A stretch of DNA of 21,759 nt from a bacterium (lineage in GTDB: Bacteria; Bacillota; Clostridia; Christensenellales; UBA1242): positions 1-21,759 of the forward strand of contig JAILMD010000047.1 of NCBI GenBank assembly GCA_024692805.1. Reading direction: 5' to 3'. Positions 14,799 through 21,759 of the stretch are shown piece after piece. The notes under the pieces are model-generated. The model worked only from the letters and a program-made list of their open reading frames with translations. It did no database searches and had not been told where the DNA came from. Within the stretch, counting starts at the first letter, position 1, and each line of letters starts with the position of its first letter. A program made the position numbers and the translations under genes.

Positions 14799-16115
14799 AT
14801 GCGAGTTTTGATTGTTGGCAAAGGCAAAAGTGGCGTTGGCGCATATAATCTTTTGGTTAGCCTTGGCCATATTGCTTTTATGGTTGATGACGAAGTATTT
14901 AATAAAAAGGGCAATCTTTTAAACGGATTGTCTTTTCTTGTTTTAAGCCCGGGCGTTAGTTTAAATAGCCCTTGGGTTAAAGCCGTTCAAGAAAGAAAAA
15001 TTAAAGTTATAAGCGAATTAGAACTTGGTTCAATGTTTTTAAAAAGCCAATACTATGCAATAACGGGAACAAACGGAAAAACAACAATAACACGTCTTCT
15101 TGGCGAAATGATGAAAACGAGAAAGAAAACGTGGGTTGGCGGAAACATTGGGGTTAGTTTATCAAGTTTTGCGCTTAGGGTTAAAAGTCAAGACGCCGTT
15201 ATAATCGAGGTTTCAAGTTTTATGCTTGAGTCAATTGATAAGTTTAAGCCTAAAATTGCGGCAATAACTAACATAACTCCTGACCACCTTAACCGCCATA
15301 AAACCATGCAGAATTACATAAATTTAAAGTTTAAAATTTTTAAAAATTTGACGCGTTACGATTACGCCGTTTTAAATGCTGATGACGATATCATAATGGC
15401 TAAATCAAAAAGCCTAAAACAGAATAAATATTATTTTTCAACCAAAAAAGAAGTTAGGGGTTGTTTTATTAAAAATGGCAACATATATTTTAAAGACGAC
15501 TTTAAATTAATCTGCATATCAAGGGCTAACGAAATTTTGCTTATCGGCGAACATAACAAGTCAAACGTTCTCTGCGCGCTTTTAATGTTTATTTTATCTG
15601 GCGGAAACCCCAAATCAGTTTTAAGCGTTATTAAAAACTTTAAGCTTGATCCTCATCGCATTGAGCGAGTAGGCGAGTTTTGTGGCGTTAGTTTTATTGA
15701 CGACAGCAAGGCAACAAACATAGCAAGCACTCTCGCTTCAGTTAAATGTTTTGCTTCGCCAATAATTTTACTAGTTGGGGGAAGTGATAAACAAAGCGAT
15801 TTTTCTTTGCTGTTTAATAATCTTCCTAAAAATGTTAAACATATCATTATGTTTGGCGAAGTTAGAAATAAACTCGCTAGCGCGCTAAATTTGACTAAGT
15901 TTAATTCGTTTAGTTTAACTAAAACTTTAAAGGAAGCAATAGGCGATGCAATAAAACTGATGGTAAGCAAAGACGTTGTTTTATTAAGCCCCGCTTGCGC
16001 TAGTTTTGACGAGTTTTCTTCTTATGCTGAACGTGGCAGGTTTTTTGAAAAGGTTGTTAAGGAGAAACTAGTTGAAAAACAAACCCCTAAAACTTTCCAA
16101 ACCATTAAAACTTGA
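14799..16115 (+). CDS. murD: UDP-N-acetylmuramoyl-L-alanine--D-glutamate ligase
   Basis: Cytoplasmic Mur ligase adding D-Glu to UDP-MurNAc-L-Ala. It has 438 aa. An N-terminal nucleotide-sugar binding domain (VGKGKSGVGA, 6-15) is followed by the ATP loop GTNGKTT at 90-96, EVSSFMLE in the middle domain (the family usually has SSFQLE), DDSKATN, and SPACASFDEF with YAERG in the C-terminal domain. The ribosome site is a GGGGG run after the mraY stop. The last 44 nt overlap ftsW in another frame. Confidence 0.96.
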   Translation: MRVLIVGKGKSGVGAYNLLVSLGHIAFMVDDEVFNKKGNLLNGLSFLVLSPGVSLNSPWVKAVQERKIKVISELELGSMFLKSQYYAITGTNGKTTITRLLGEMMKTRKKTWVGGNIGVSLSSFALRVKSQDAVIIEVSSFMLESIDKFKPKIAAITNITPDHLNRHKTMQNYINLKFKIFKNLTRYDYAVLNADDDIIMAKSKSLKQNKYYFSTKKEVRGCFIKNGNIYFKDDFKLICISRANEILLIGEHNKSNVLCALLMFILSGGNPKSVLSVIKNFKLDPHRIERVGEFCGVSFIDDSKATNIASTLASVKCFASPIILLVGGSDKQSDFSLLFNNLPKNVKHIIMFGEVRNKLASALNLTKFNSFSLTKTLKEAIGDAIKLMVSKDVVLLSPACASFDEFSSYAERGRFFEKVVKEKLVEKQTPKTFQTIKT

Positions 16116-17193
16116 TTATTTTTTATTATGCCTAGTTTTATTGCTTGTTATCTTTGGGTGTGTTATGGTTCACAGTGCTTCATCTGTTAGCGCCCAGCTT
16201 CATTATAATGACGAGTTCTTTTTTGCGAGAAAACAAATAATAGGGGCAGTTATTGGGCTAGCCGGAATGATAACTTTTTCAATGATTGACTATCATAAAC
16301 TAGAAAAGTTTAAATGGCCAATTTTTATCATATCGCTAGTTTTATTAGCCCTTGTTTTTGTTCCAAAAATTGGCGTAGAAAATTATGGCGCAAAAAGGTG
16401 GGTTAACCTTGGGCTCTTTACAATTCAACCAAGCGAGATAGCAAAGTTTAGTTTTATTTTGCTTGCTAGCGCAACGCTTGCTAAAAACTATGATAAGGTT
16501 AAATCAATTAAAGGAATAATCCCTGTTATTTTATCCGGCGCTGCTGTTTGTTTGCTAATAATTACAGAGCCAAATATGAGCATAACCATGCTCGTTGGTT
16601 TTTCGCTTTTAATTATGCTTTTTGCTGGCGGAATAACTTTTAAACATTTTCTTTTAATTTTAATTCCTGTTATCGCGCTCGTTCCTGTTTTAATTATTAT
16701 CGAGCCATACCGCTTAAAACGCCTTATCGCTTTTCTTGACCCTTGGAGTTCGCCAAAAGGCGAAGGCTTCCAACTCGTTCAATCGCTTTATTCATTAGGC
16801 AACGGCGGATTCTTTGGCGTTGGAATTGGCAACTCTCGGCAAAAATATCTTTTTCTTCCGTTTGCTGAAAGCGACTTCATTTTTTCAATAATTGGCGAAG
16901 AAACCGGCTTTTTAGGCGCAACATTAGTCTGCTTAATTTTTCTTCTTATCATATTACGCGGAATAAAAATAGCACTCAACGCTAAAGACCGCTTTGGTTG
17001 TTTGCTTTCAACAGGAATAACAAGCATTATAGCAATTCAATTTATCTTAAACGTTTGCGTTGTTACTGGCTCAATTCCGCCAACCGGACTTCCGCTGCCG
17101 TTCATCTCGGCAGGGTCAACTTCGCTTGTGGTATTCATGAGCGCGATAGGAGTGGTTTTGAATATAAATAAACAAAATGAGAGCAGGGCGTAA
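16072..17193 (+). CDS. ftsW: FtsW, SEDS-family septal peptidoglycan glycosyltransferase
   Basis: Polymerises lipid II into glycan strands with its partner class B PBP, encoded four genes upstream. It has 373 aa with about ten membrane segments. The SEDS blocks GAKRWVNLG, QPSEIAKF, the WSSPKGEGFQ loop, GNGGFFGVGIGNS, and AESDFIFSIIGEE are present. Asp268 in the last block corresponds to the catalytic aspartate of this family. The start is a TTG with AAGGAG a few bases upstream (~16059-16064), inside the murD 3' end. FtsW is preferred over RodA because of the dcw context. An intrinsic terminator overlaps its last codons. Confidence 0.93.
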   Translation: MKNKPLKLSKPLKLDYFLLCLVLLLVIFGCVMVHSASSVSAQLHYNDEFFFARKQIIGAVIGLAGMITFSMIDYHKLEKFKWPIFIISLVLLALVFVPKIGVENYGAKRWVNLGLFTIQPSEIAKFSFILLASATLAKNYDKVKSIKGIIPVILSGAAVCLLIITEPNMSITMLVGFSLLIMLFAGGITFKHFLLILIPVIALVPVLIIIEPYRLKRLIAFLDPWSSPKGEGFQLVQSLYSLGNGGFFGVGIGNSRQKYLFLPFAESDFIFSIIGEETGFLGATLVCLIFLLIILRGIKIALNAKDRFGCLLSTGITSIIAIQFILNVCVVTGSIPPTGLPLPFISAGSTSLVVFMSAIGVVLNINKQNESRA

Positions 17194-17208
17194 AAACTCT
17201 GCTTTTTT
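17182..17208 (+). terminator. Intrinsic terminator overlapping the ftsW 3' end
   Basis: A 7-bp stem including one G-T pair (17182-17188 with 17197-17203, AGCAGGG against CTCTGCT) followed by six T. The ftsW stop codon lies in the loop. It ends the dcw cluster here, so no further division genes are co-transcribed. Confidence 0.75.
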
Positions 17209-17233
17209 GTTTGATAAAATTTATGTGATGGTT

Positions 17234-17261
17234 TTGTTAATTTTTAAAATTATGGTAAACT
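17234..17261 (+). promoter_or_regulatory. Promoter for the isochorismatase-like gene
   Basis: TTGTTA (17234-17239), a 16-nt spacer and TAAACT (17256-17261) preceded by TGG, an extended -10. A ribosome site AGGTGAG follows (~17268-17274). Confidence 0.5.
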
Positions 17262-17279
17262 AAAATTAGGTGAGAGTTT

Positions 17280-17759
17280 ATGAATAGAGTTTTATTAGTC
17301 GTTGACATGCAAAAGGGACTTGTTAACAGAGATAATTATAAAGAATTAAGTAAAAAGATTGATGAACTAATAGCAAAATGCGATTATGACAAATATGTTT
17401 TTACGAAGTTTGTTAACAAAAAAGGATCATTGTTTGAGAAAAGGTTGAATTGGGCAAATCTTAAAAATAAAGATTCGCAATCAATTTGCGTTAAAATTCC
17501 TGAAAATGCCTTAATTATTGAAAAATATGGTTATGGTTTAGAATTAAAAGATTTAAAACAAATAAAAGCATTTGGTATTGATTCAATAGATGTTTGTGGT
17601 TTGCAAACTGATGCTTGCGTTTATGCAATAAGCTTAGAGCTATGGGATAACGGGATTTTTCCAAACGTTTTGGTAAACTATACAGCAACTGATCCAAAAA
17701 AAGAAAAGCAGGCAAAACAAATGCTAATTCACCAGTTTGGGCAAGTTGACGAAAGATAA
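17280..17759 (+). CDS. Isochorismatase-like cysteine hydrolase (nicotinamidase-related)
   Basis: A small cytoplasmic amidase-like hydrolase of the isochorismatase superfamily. The catalytic triad is visible: Asp9 in VVDMQKG, Lys82 in IIEKYGYG, and Cys113 in CGLQTDACV. The 159-aa length is at the short end of the family. Members include nicotinamidases and other amidases; the substrate cannot be told from the sequence, and metal-binding residues of true nicotinamidases (the DxHxxxH pattern) are not evident, which argues against nicotinamidase itself. It is monocistronic, between the ftsW terminator and a bidirectional terminator. Confidence 0.85.
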   Translation: MNRVLLVVDMQKGLVNRDNYKELSKKIDELIAKCDYDKYVFTKFVNKKGSLFEKRLNWANLKNKDSQSICVKIPENALIIEKYGYGLELKDLKQIKAFGIDSIDVCGLQTDACVYAISLELWDNGIFPNVLVNYTATDPKKEKQAKQMLIHQFGQVDER

Positions 17760-17760
17760 A

Positions 17761-17785
17761 AAAGCAGGGCAGCGCCCTGTTTTTT
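17761..17785. terminator. Bidirectional terminator between convergent genes
   Basis: A perfect stem with core 17765-17770 and 17774-17779 (CAGGGC against GCCCTG, loop AGC) is flanked by A-run and T-run on opposite sides, extending it by A-T pairs. It has a T-run on both strands, so it serves both the hydrolase gene (+) and the ABC permease gene (-). Confidence 0.85.
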
Positions 17786-17795
17786 GTTTTGATTT

Positions 17796-19349
17796 TTATT
17801 GTTTTAATTTGGCGAAGAGTTTTTGGCCGGTTGTAAATAATAGGCAAGTGAAAGTTATAAGCAATGCGGCATAAATTATAACGCTAATTAAGGCTGTAAA
17901 AGTTATGCTTATGTTAAAGATTAAGTAAATTGCAATTGGAATAACTGCCATAACTGAGTTTAAAACCATTGCTAATAAAACAGACAAACTTTGTTTAACA
18001 ACTTGCGTTTCATTTTCCCAGTTTAGTTTAGGAAGCCAAAGGTTAATCAAAAGCCCTGAAACGTCATTAATTAACAAGAATATCATAGTTATTCCGAAAA
18101 CGATTAATCCGGAAAGAACGCTGTTAAACATTATTCCAGCAATAACTGATGCAATAGCAAGCGTTGGCGCTATAACAACGAGGCTAACCATTAGTTTTGA
18201 CATAAAAACTTGATTAGCAGAAAGCGGTAATGCTCGCAAAAACCAGAAAGTTTTTCCGTCAAGTGATATTGAAACGCAAGAAATGCAGGTCATGGCAACG
18301 CAAAGGTTAACAACCAAAACAAAGAGATAAGGCAATTCGTTTTCAATATAAGGAATTTGAAGACTTGATAAAATTCCGCCGATGCCCCAAATAGCACTAA
18401 TTATTGAAACAACAACTATTAAAATAGGTCCAATAATTGTGTTAACTAAATAGGCAGGGGTTGCAAAATATGATTTAATCTCTTTATTAACCAAATGAGT
18501 AAATGGGTTTTGCATTGGTTTTAAAACAATGTCTTTTTTAACGCTTGTGTAAACTCCAAAGTTTTTGCCATAAATGTTGATATAAAGTAAGGTTCCAATA
18601 ATAATAGGAACAAGCGTTAAGCAAGCAAAAACAATAATTGAAACAAGCGATTGATCAAAGATAAACGTTAAAATTTGATTAGCAAGCCATCTGTCAGCAA
18701 AATATGCTTCCATGCTATCAAACTGAACTTTTCCATAGCCGTTAGTTTTAATTAACATAAGAACAAGAAGCAAGATATAAATTAGGGTTGGAACGAGCGA
18801 TTTTAAAACGTTGCCAAATTTAATTCTGTTAAATAGTTTAACAACGATAAACTCCATAATCTCGCTAATTCCAACGCTAAGTAATGGTAAAAATAGGGTA
18901 ACAATTATTCCAAATATTAAAACGTTAGCCGAAAAAGCAGGCGCCGTTATTTCATAAATAACGATATAAGGAAGAAGCATAATAACTGAGAAAAATAAGT
19001 CAAAAAGATATTTATTAACTAACTTAGAAATTATAATATCACGCTTTTTAATAGGAAGTGAAAGTAAAAAATCGGCATCAGACCCCTTAGTTTTTCCCGT
19101 AACGCGCATTATTCCAATAATCAAAATAACGGTTAGCGTTGTTATAATTGCGTGAAAAATACAGAGCTTACCAAGTTTTAGCCCTTCAAACATTGACCAC
19201 GCTTGAAAAGAATAAAGGGCAAGAATTCCAACCATTCCTAAAATTAGCAAAACTAGCGCAACGTTGGTTGACATTCTGTTCTTTTTGCCTTGCAACCTTC
19301 CAAGCAATTGGTTAAAATTATTCTTTAATAGAATCTTTAGGTTGCTCAT
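17796..19349 (-). CDS. ABC-2 type transporter permease subunit
   Basis: A 517-aa polytopic membrane protein with around twelve hydrophobic segments. It pairs with the ATPase encoded immediately upstream to form an exporter; the substrate is unknown. A charged N-terminal cytoplasmic stretch (1-27) leads into the first membrane segment. The start chosen is the ATG at 19349 (reading MSNLKILLKN), preceded by GGAGAG at a normal distance. An in-frame ATG at 19421 would add 24 residues read from inside the ATPase gene and has no better ribosome site. The gene overlaps the ATPase 3' end by 32 nt, indicating coupled translation. Confidence 0.85.
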   Translation of the reverse strand: MSNLKILLKNNFNQLLGRLQGKKNRMSTNVALVLLILGMVGILALYSFQAWSMFEGLKLGKLCIFHAIITTLTVILIIGIMRVTGKTKGSDADFLLSLPIKKRDIIISKLVNKYLFDLFFSVIMLLPYIVIYEITAPAFSANVLIFGIIVTLFLPLLSVGISEIMEFIVVKLFNRIKFGNVLKSLVPTLIYILLLVLMLIKTNGYGKVQFDSMEAYFADRWLANQILTFIFDQSLVSIIVFACLTLVPIIIGTLLYINIYGKNFGVYTSVKKDIVLKPMQNPFTHLVNKEIKSYFATPAYLVNTIIGPILIVVVSIISAIWGIGGILSSLQIPYIENELPYLFVLVVNLCVAMTCISCVSISLDGKTFWFLRALPLSANQVFMSKLMVSLVVIAPTLAIASVIAGIMFNSVLSGLIVFGITMIFLLINDVSGLLINLWLPKLNWENETQVVKQSLSVLLAMVLNSVMAVIPIAIYLIFNISITFTALISVIIYAALLITFTCLLFTTGQKLFAKLKQ

Positions 19350-20055
19350 TATCAACACTCTCCAAGAATACTTTTTCAAGGCTCTTATCTTTCTTAACTT
19401 CTTCCATTGTTCCGCAGGCAATAATTTTTCCGTCTTTAATTATTGCAACTTTATTGCAAAGTTTTTCGGCAACTTCCAAAACGTGTGTTGAGAAGAAGAT
19501 AGCGCCGCCATCTTTAACAAATTTTTTCATAATTTCTTTAACAGTAAAACTTGCTTTAGGATCAAGCCCAACAAAAGGCTCATCCATAACAACAAGTTTT
19601 GGCTTATGAATAAAAGCGGAAATTAAAACAAGTTTTTGCTTCATTCCGTGAGAATAAGTAGATATTGGGCTGTTTAAATCTTTTTCAAGACCTAAAAGTT
19701 TTGCATATTCAAGAGCCAATTTGTTTCTTTCTTCTTTACTAACGCGGAAGATATCAGCAACAAGCTCAAGATATTGGGTGCCAGTTAAAGTGTCATAAAT
19801 ATCAGGGTTGTCAGGAATATAGGCGATAATTTTTTTGCAATCAACAGGTTTTTTAACGATATCAATTCCATCAATTAAGATTTCGCCTTTATCAAAATCA
19901 TTAATTCCAACAACGCTTTTAATTGTTGTTGTTTTCCCGGCGCCGTTAGGGCCAATAAATGCAAAGATATCGCCACTTTCAACATTAAGCGAAATGTTGT
20001 CAACAGCAACTTTTCCGTTTGAATAACTTTTTGTAAAATTCTTAATTTGTAACAT
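19318..20055 (-). CDS. ABC transporter ATP-binding protein
   Basis: The nucleotide-binding subunit of an exporter of the BcrA/CcmA-like branch; it drives the adjacent ABC-2 permease. It has 245 aa. Walker A GPNGAGKT is at 35-42 and Walker B VVMDEP at 155-160, followed by the D-loop GLDP. The signature reads YSHGMKQ at 134-140, a variant common in this branch instead of LSGGQ, and the H-loop is His191 in FFSTHVLE. The Q-loop position reads IPDNP, without glutamine, also common in this branch. It is the first gene of a two-gene unit with a consensus promoter. Substrates of relatives include peptides and antibiotics; none can be assigned here. Confidence 0.94.
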   Translation of the reverse strand: MLQIKNFTKSYSNGKVAVDNISLNVESGDIFAFIGPNGAGKTTTIKSVVGINDFDKGEILIDGIDIVKKPVDCKKIIAYIPDNPDIYDTLTGTQYLELVADIFRVSKEERNKLALEYAKLLGLEKDLNSPISTYSHGMKQKLVLISAFIHKPKLVVMDEPFVGLDPKASFTVKEIMKKFVKDGGAIFFSTHVLEVAEKLCNKVAIIKDGKIIACGTMEEVKKDKSLEKVFLESVDNEQPKDSIKE

Positions 20056-20077
20056 AATAACCTCGCTTATATATAAA

Positions 20078-20106
20078 ATTATATAACCTCATATTCTAAT
20101 TGTCAA
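20078..20106 (-). promoter_or_regulatory. Consensus promoter of the ABC transporter operon
   Basis: On the minus strand: a perfect TTGACA (20106-20101), a 17-nt spacer and a perfect TATAAT (20083-20078). A GAGG ribosome site (~20065-20062) precedes the ATPase start at 20055. All twelve consensus bases match, suggesting strong constitutive transcription unless a repressor acts. Confidence 0.85.
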
Positions 20107-20136
20107 TTTAAAACAGTCTTAATGGTCGCCTTTAAT

Positions 20137-20165
20137 TTGACATCATTTTTTAATTTTGATATCAT
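20137..20165 (+). promoter_or_regulatory. Promoter of the DUF3592-like gene pair
   Basis: A perfect TTGACA (20137-20142), a 17-nt spacer and TATCAT (20160-20165) preceded by TGA, an extended -10. It is divergent from the ABC operon promoter; the two -35 boxes are 30 nt apart. A GGGGGG ribosome site (~20175-20180) follows. Confidence 0.75.
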
Positions 20166-20185
20166 AAATTTATAAGGGGGGAAAT

Positions 20186-20677
20186 ATGAATAAAATAGCA
20201 AAATTTTTTCGTGATTTTGGTTTAACAAGTTTTCTTGCTGTTGTTGGAATAACGCTTACTATTTTTAGTGTTTTTGCCTTTAAAGGTGTTGACCATATTA
20301 AGAATTTTATTAAAACAGAGGCAACTGTTTCTGATGTTATTCTTTATGAAGATGCCCATTATGATGAGGCTAGCGATAACTATGTTGACGCAACTTATAA
20401 AGTTTATGTTAAATATTATGTTGACGAAGTTGAGCATGAAAATGAATATGGCATTTTTTCAGGGTATAAGGTTGGCGATAAGTTAACTATTTGTTATAAC
20501 CCAGATGACCCTGATGAAATTGCGCAACCTAACGGAATAGCCGTGCCAATAATTATTTTAGTTATTGGAATATCCGCGTTAGTTGGTTGCGTTGTAACTG
20601 CTGTTTTTGCAGTAAAGAAACGTAAAAAATTAATAGAACAAGAAAAGGAGTTTGAAAATGGCAAGCAAAATGTATAA
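20186..20677 (+). CDS. DUF3592-like membrane protein
   Basis: Function unknown. It has 163 aa with an N-terminal membrane segment (about 14-33), a beta-rich extracytoplasmic domain (about 40-117) and a second membrane segment (about 118-143), then a basic cytoplasmic tail. The middle region has the layout of DUF3592 proteins: ATVSDVILYE, then alternating strands, then YKVGDKLTICYNPDDPDE, where a VGD...YNPxDP ending precedes the last helix. It is the first gene of a two-gene unit with the following protein, overlapping it by 20 nt. Confidence 0.75.
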   Translation: MNKIAKFFRDFGLTSFLAVVGITLTIFSVFAFKGVDHIKNFIKTEATVSDVILYEDAHYDEASDNYVDATYKVYVKYYVDEVEHENEYGIFSGYKVGDKLTICYNPDDPDEIAQPNGIAVPIIILVIGISALVGCVVTAVFAVKKRKKLIEQEKEFENGKQNV

Positions 20678-21179
20678 TTTTAAACCAGATAAAAAATTTA
20701 AACAAGGTTATGTTTTAACTGATGAAAACAGGGAAGTTGTTTATGAGGCAATTATGACGAAATGGACATTGTTTCTTCCTTTTAAATTTCAATTTGTTAA
20801 CCACCTAACCAATAAAACTGAAGAACATAAAGTTAGTCACACTGTTACTTCAAGTTTTTCAGGTTTTGGCGGAGGGTTGGAAGAAATGTTAACAACAAAA
20901 TCTTCATTTAAATTTGATGGTAAAAAAATTTGGGATTATCTTCACGAAATGGGCGTCAGGCTTAGCTCAAGTTTTTCAAAAGGAAGCCTTGGAATGACTT
21001 ACACAATGTCACTTAATGGCGAGCCAATTGCAACGCTAGCAACTTCAATGCCTGATGGTAAAAAGTTTATTTTAACGGCAAAGTGTTGCTATGACATAAC
21101 AACTGATGAGAAATATTTAGACCTTGCGTTTTTAGGTGCTTTTGCGCTTGCAAGAACTGAACAATTAATTAATGAATAA
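20658..21179 (+). CDS. Conserved-looking hypothetical protein, possibly LURP-one/Tubby-like beta-barrel
   Basis: Not firmly recognised. It is a 173-aa soluble protein with no signal peptide or membrane segment. The alternating polar and hydrophobic strands with YVLTDENREVVYEA near the N-terminus, and a single hydrophobic helix towards the C-terminus (YLDLAFLGAFALAR), resemble the LURP-one-related or Tubby C-terminal fold in general layout only. The start is the ATG at 20658 with AAGGAG at 20645-20650; a TTG six bases upstream is less likely. It overlaps the DUF3592-like gene by 20 nt, so the two are co-translated and may act together at the membrane. Confidence 0.65.
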   Translation: MASKMYNFKPDKKFKQGYVLTDENREVVYEAIMTKWTLFLPFKFQFVNHLTNKTEEHKVSHTVTSSFSGFGGGLEEMLTTKSSFKFDGKKIWDYLHEMGVRLSSSFSKGSLGMTYTMSLNGEPIATLATSMPDGKKFILTAKCCYDITTDEKYLDLAFLGAFALARTEQLINE

Positions 21180-21190
21180 TAACAATTAAA

Positions 21191-21212
21191 ACAGGGCTAG
21201 GCCCTGTTTTTT
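21191..21212. terminator. Bidirectional terminator between convergent genes
   Basis: The perfect stem 21191-21197 with 21201-21207 (ACAGGGC against GCCCTGT, loop TAG) has a T-run on both strands. It ends the DUF3592 pair (+) and overlaps the stop codon of the permease (-). The stem core is the same as in the terminator at 17765-17779. Confidence 0.85.
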
Positions 21213-21759
21213 ATATTAAAGTTATCAGAAGTAAAGAGACGAGTAACGTTGGAATTGATATTATAATTCCATATTTAAAGAAGTCTTTAAAACTATATTT
21301 CACTTCATTATTTTTAAGAATTCTCATAAACATAATTCCAGCAAGTGATCCGATTGGCGTTAAAATTGCGCAAATATTTGAAGCGGCAATAACTCCATAA
21401 ACATACCCTAAACTTGATGCAAAAGAGGCAAGCGTTGTTGTCATAAGCATTGTCATAGGAATGTTGTTTAAAAGGTTTCCTAAAAGCAATGAGATTATTC
21501 CAACAACTATAATGTTTTGGGTTGAAATAAAGTTACCAAAACTTGAAATAATACCGGTGTTATTAATAACTGCAACAAAAATAGACATTGAAAGAAGAAA
21601 TGGAATAAGTGAATAAGGCAATCTTTGTAATGCGCCCCATATTAAGTTTAATTTTTGTTTTTTTATTAATAACACCGGTATTATTTCAAGTTTTGGTAAC
21701 TTTATTTCAACCCAAAACATTATAGTTGTTGGAATAATCTCATTGCTTTTAGGAAACCT
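21211..21759 (-). CDS. ArsB/NhaD-type (SLC13-like) ion permease, C-terminal part; N-terminal reading unreliable
   Basis: A polytopic membrane transporter fragment related to arsenite permeases and Na+/H+ antiporters. The trustworthy part is the last ~150 codons (21211 to about 21662). It contains RLPYSLIPFLLSMSIFVAV, a LLGNLLNNIPMTMLMT motif, and a C-terminal block with CAILTPIGSLAGIMFMRILK and GIIISIPTLLVSLLL, all typical of the family's C-terminal half. Upstream of this, the frame stays open to the window edge, but those residues (for example EIKLPKLEIIPVLLI) are encoded by the reverse complement of the gene's own interior (see the inverted repeat). They lack the expected membrane helices and are probably not real coding sequence. 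The ATG at 21720 lies within this copied arm and should not be taken as the start. The ion is unknown. Confidence 0.8.
   Translation of the reverse strand, partial: RFPKSNEIIPTTIMFWVEIKLPKLEIIPVLLIKKQKLNLIWGALQRLPYSLIPFLLSMSIFVAVINNTGIISSFGNFISTQNIIVVGIISLLLGNLLNNIPMTMLMTTTLASFASSLGYVYGVIAASNICAILTPIGSLAGIMFMRILKNNEVKYSFKDFFKYGIIISIPTLLVSLLLITLI
21473..21759. repeat. 97-bp perfect inverted repeat reaching the window end
   Basis: 21663-21759 is the exact reverse complement of 21473-21569: 97 bp with no mismatch seen, separated by 93 unique bases (21570-21662). The right arm runs to the last base of the window, so the repeat may be longer. The left arm is bona fide permease coding sequence. 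There is no transposase, target duplication or att-like sequence. A fold-back chimera formed during amplification or assembly is the simplest explanation; a real inverted duplication remains possible. Confidence 0.95.

Noticed and set aside
17280..17759. Nicotinamidase (PncA) as a specific call
   Set aside because: The Asp-Lys-Cys triad is there, but the DxHxxxH metal-site pattern expected of PncA is not visible, so only the superfamily is assigned.
19350..19421. Longer N-terminus for the ABC permease
   Set aside because: The added residues are an off-frame reading of the ATPase gene; the ATG at 19349 has a good ribosome site.
21473..21759. Terminal inverted repeats of an insertion sequence
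   Set aside because: The spacer is only 93 bp, has no transposase, and the left arm is ordinary permease coding sequence.

Overview
The window is one continuous piece of a low-GC, Firmicutes-like chromosome carrying mostly core housekeeping genes. Three things point to an uncultured Clostridia-type lineage with meso-diaminopimelate peptidoglycan: the strong A+T bias with standard stop codons, the gene orders tig-clpP-clpX-ysxC and mraZ-rsmH-ftsL-ftsI-murE-mraY-murD-ftsW, and a DNPR motif in MurE. The taxon is an inference; no lineage marker was compared. The window opens inside a 23S rRNA gene and closes inside a perfect inverted repeat, so it looks like a whole assembled contig that broke at both ends for repeat or artefact reasons.

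Layout. (1) 1-673: 3' end of 23S rRNA, a spacer holding a consensus promoter, 5S rRNA and a strong terminator. (2) 698-3415: alpha/beta hydrolase, lspA, rluD and a small membrane protein in a tight run. (3) 3427-6767: trigger factor, ClpP and ClpX, a nascent-chain folding and protein quality-control unit, with a terminator-like hairpin between clpP and clpX. (4) 6768-8085: the ribosome-assembly GTPase YsxC overlapping a metallophosphoesterase. (5) 8086-17208: an MraZ-controlled division and cell-wall (dcw) cluster running from mraZ to ftsW and ending in a terminator that overlaps ftsW. murF, murG, ftsQ and ftsZ are absent from it. (6) 17234-21179: an isochorismatase-like hydrolase, a convergent two-gene ABC exporter, and a divergent pair consisting of a DUF3592-like membrane protein and an unrecognised protein. 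(7) 21211-21759: the C-terminal part of an ArsB/NhaD-type permease, running into a fold-back repeat.

Working together: LspA matures lipoproteins. Trigger factor and ClpXP handle protein folding and turnover. RluD and YsxC modify and assemble the large ribosomal subunit. The dcw genes make lipid I precursors and the FtsW/PBP septal synthase.

I found no CRISPR array, prophage, insertion sequence or complete unknown multi-gene system. The points most worth checking are a sarcin-ricin loop whose tetraloop reads GCAA instead of GAGA, a 97-bp perfect inverted repeat at the window end that probably marks an assembly or amplification chimera, a 5S rRNA with its own consensus promoter, two genes whose start codon coincides with the predicted transcription start, and decamer-spaced MraZ boxes.
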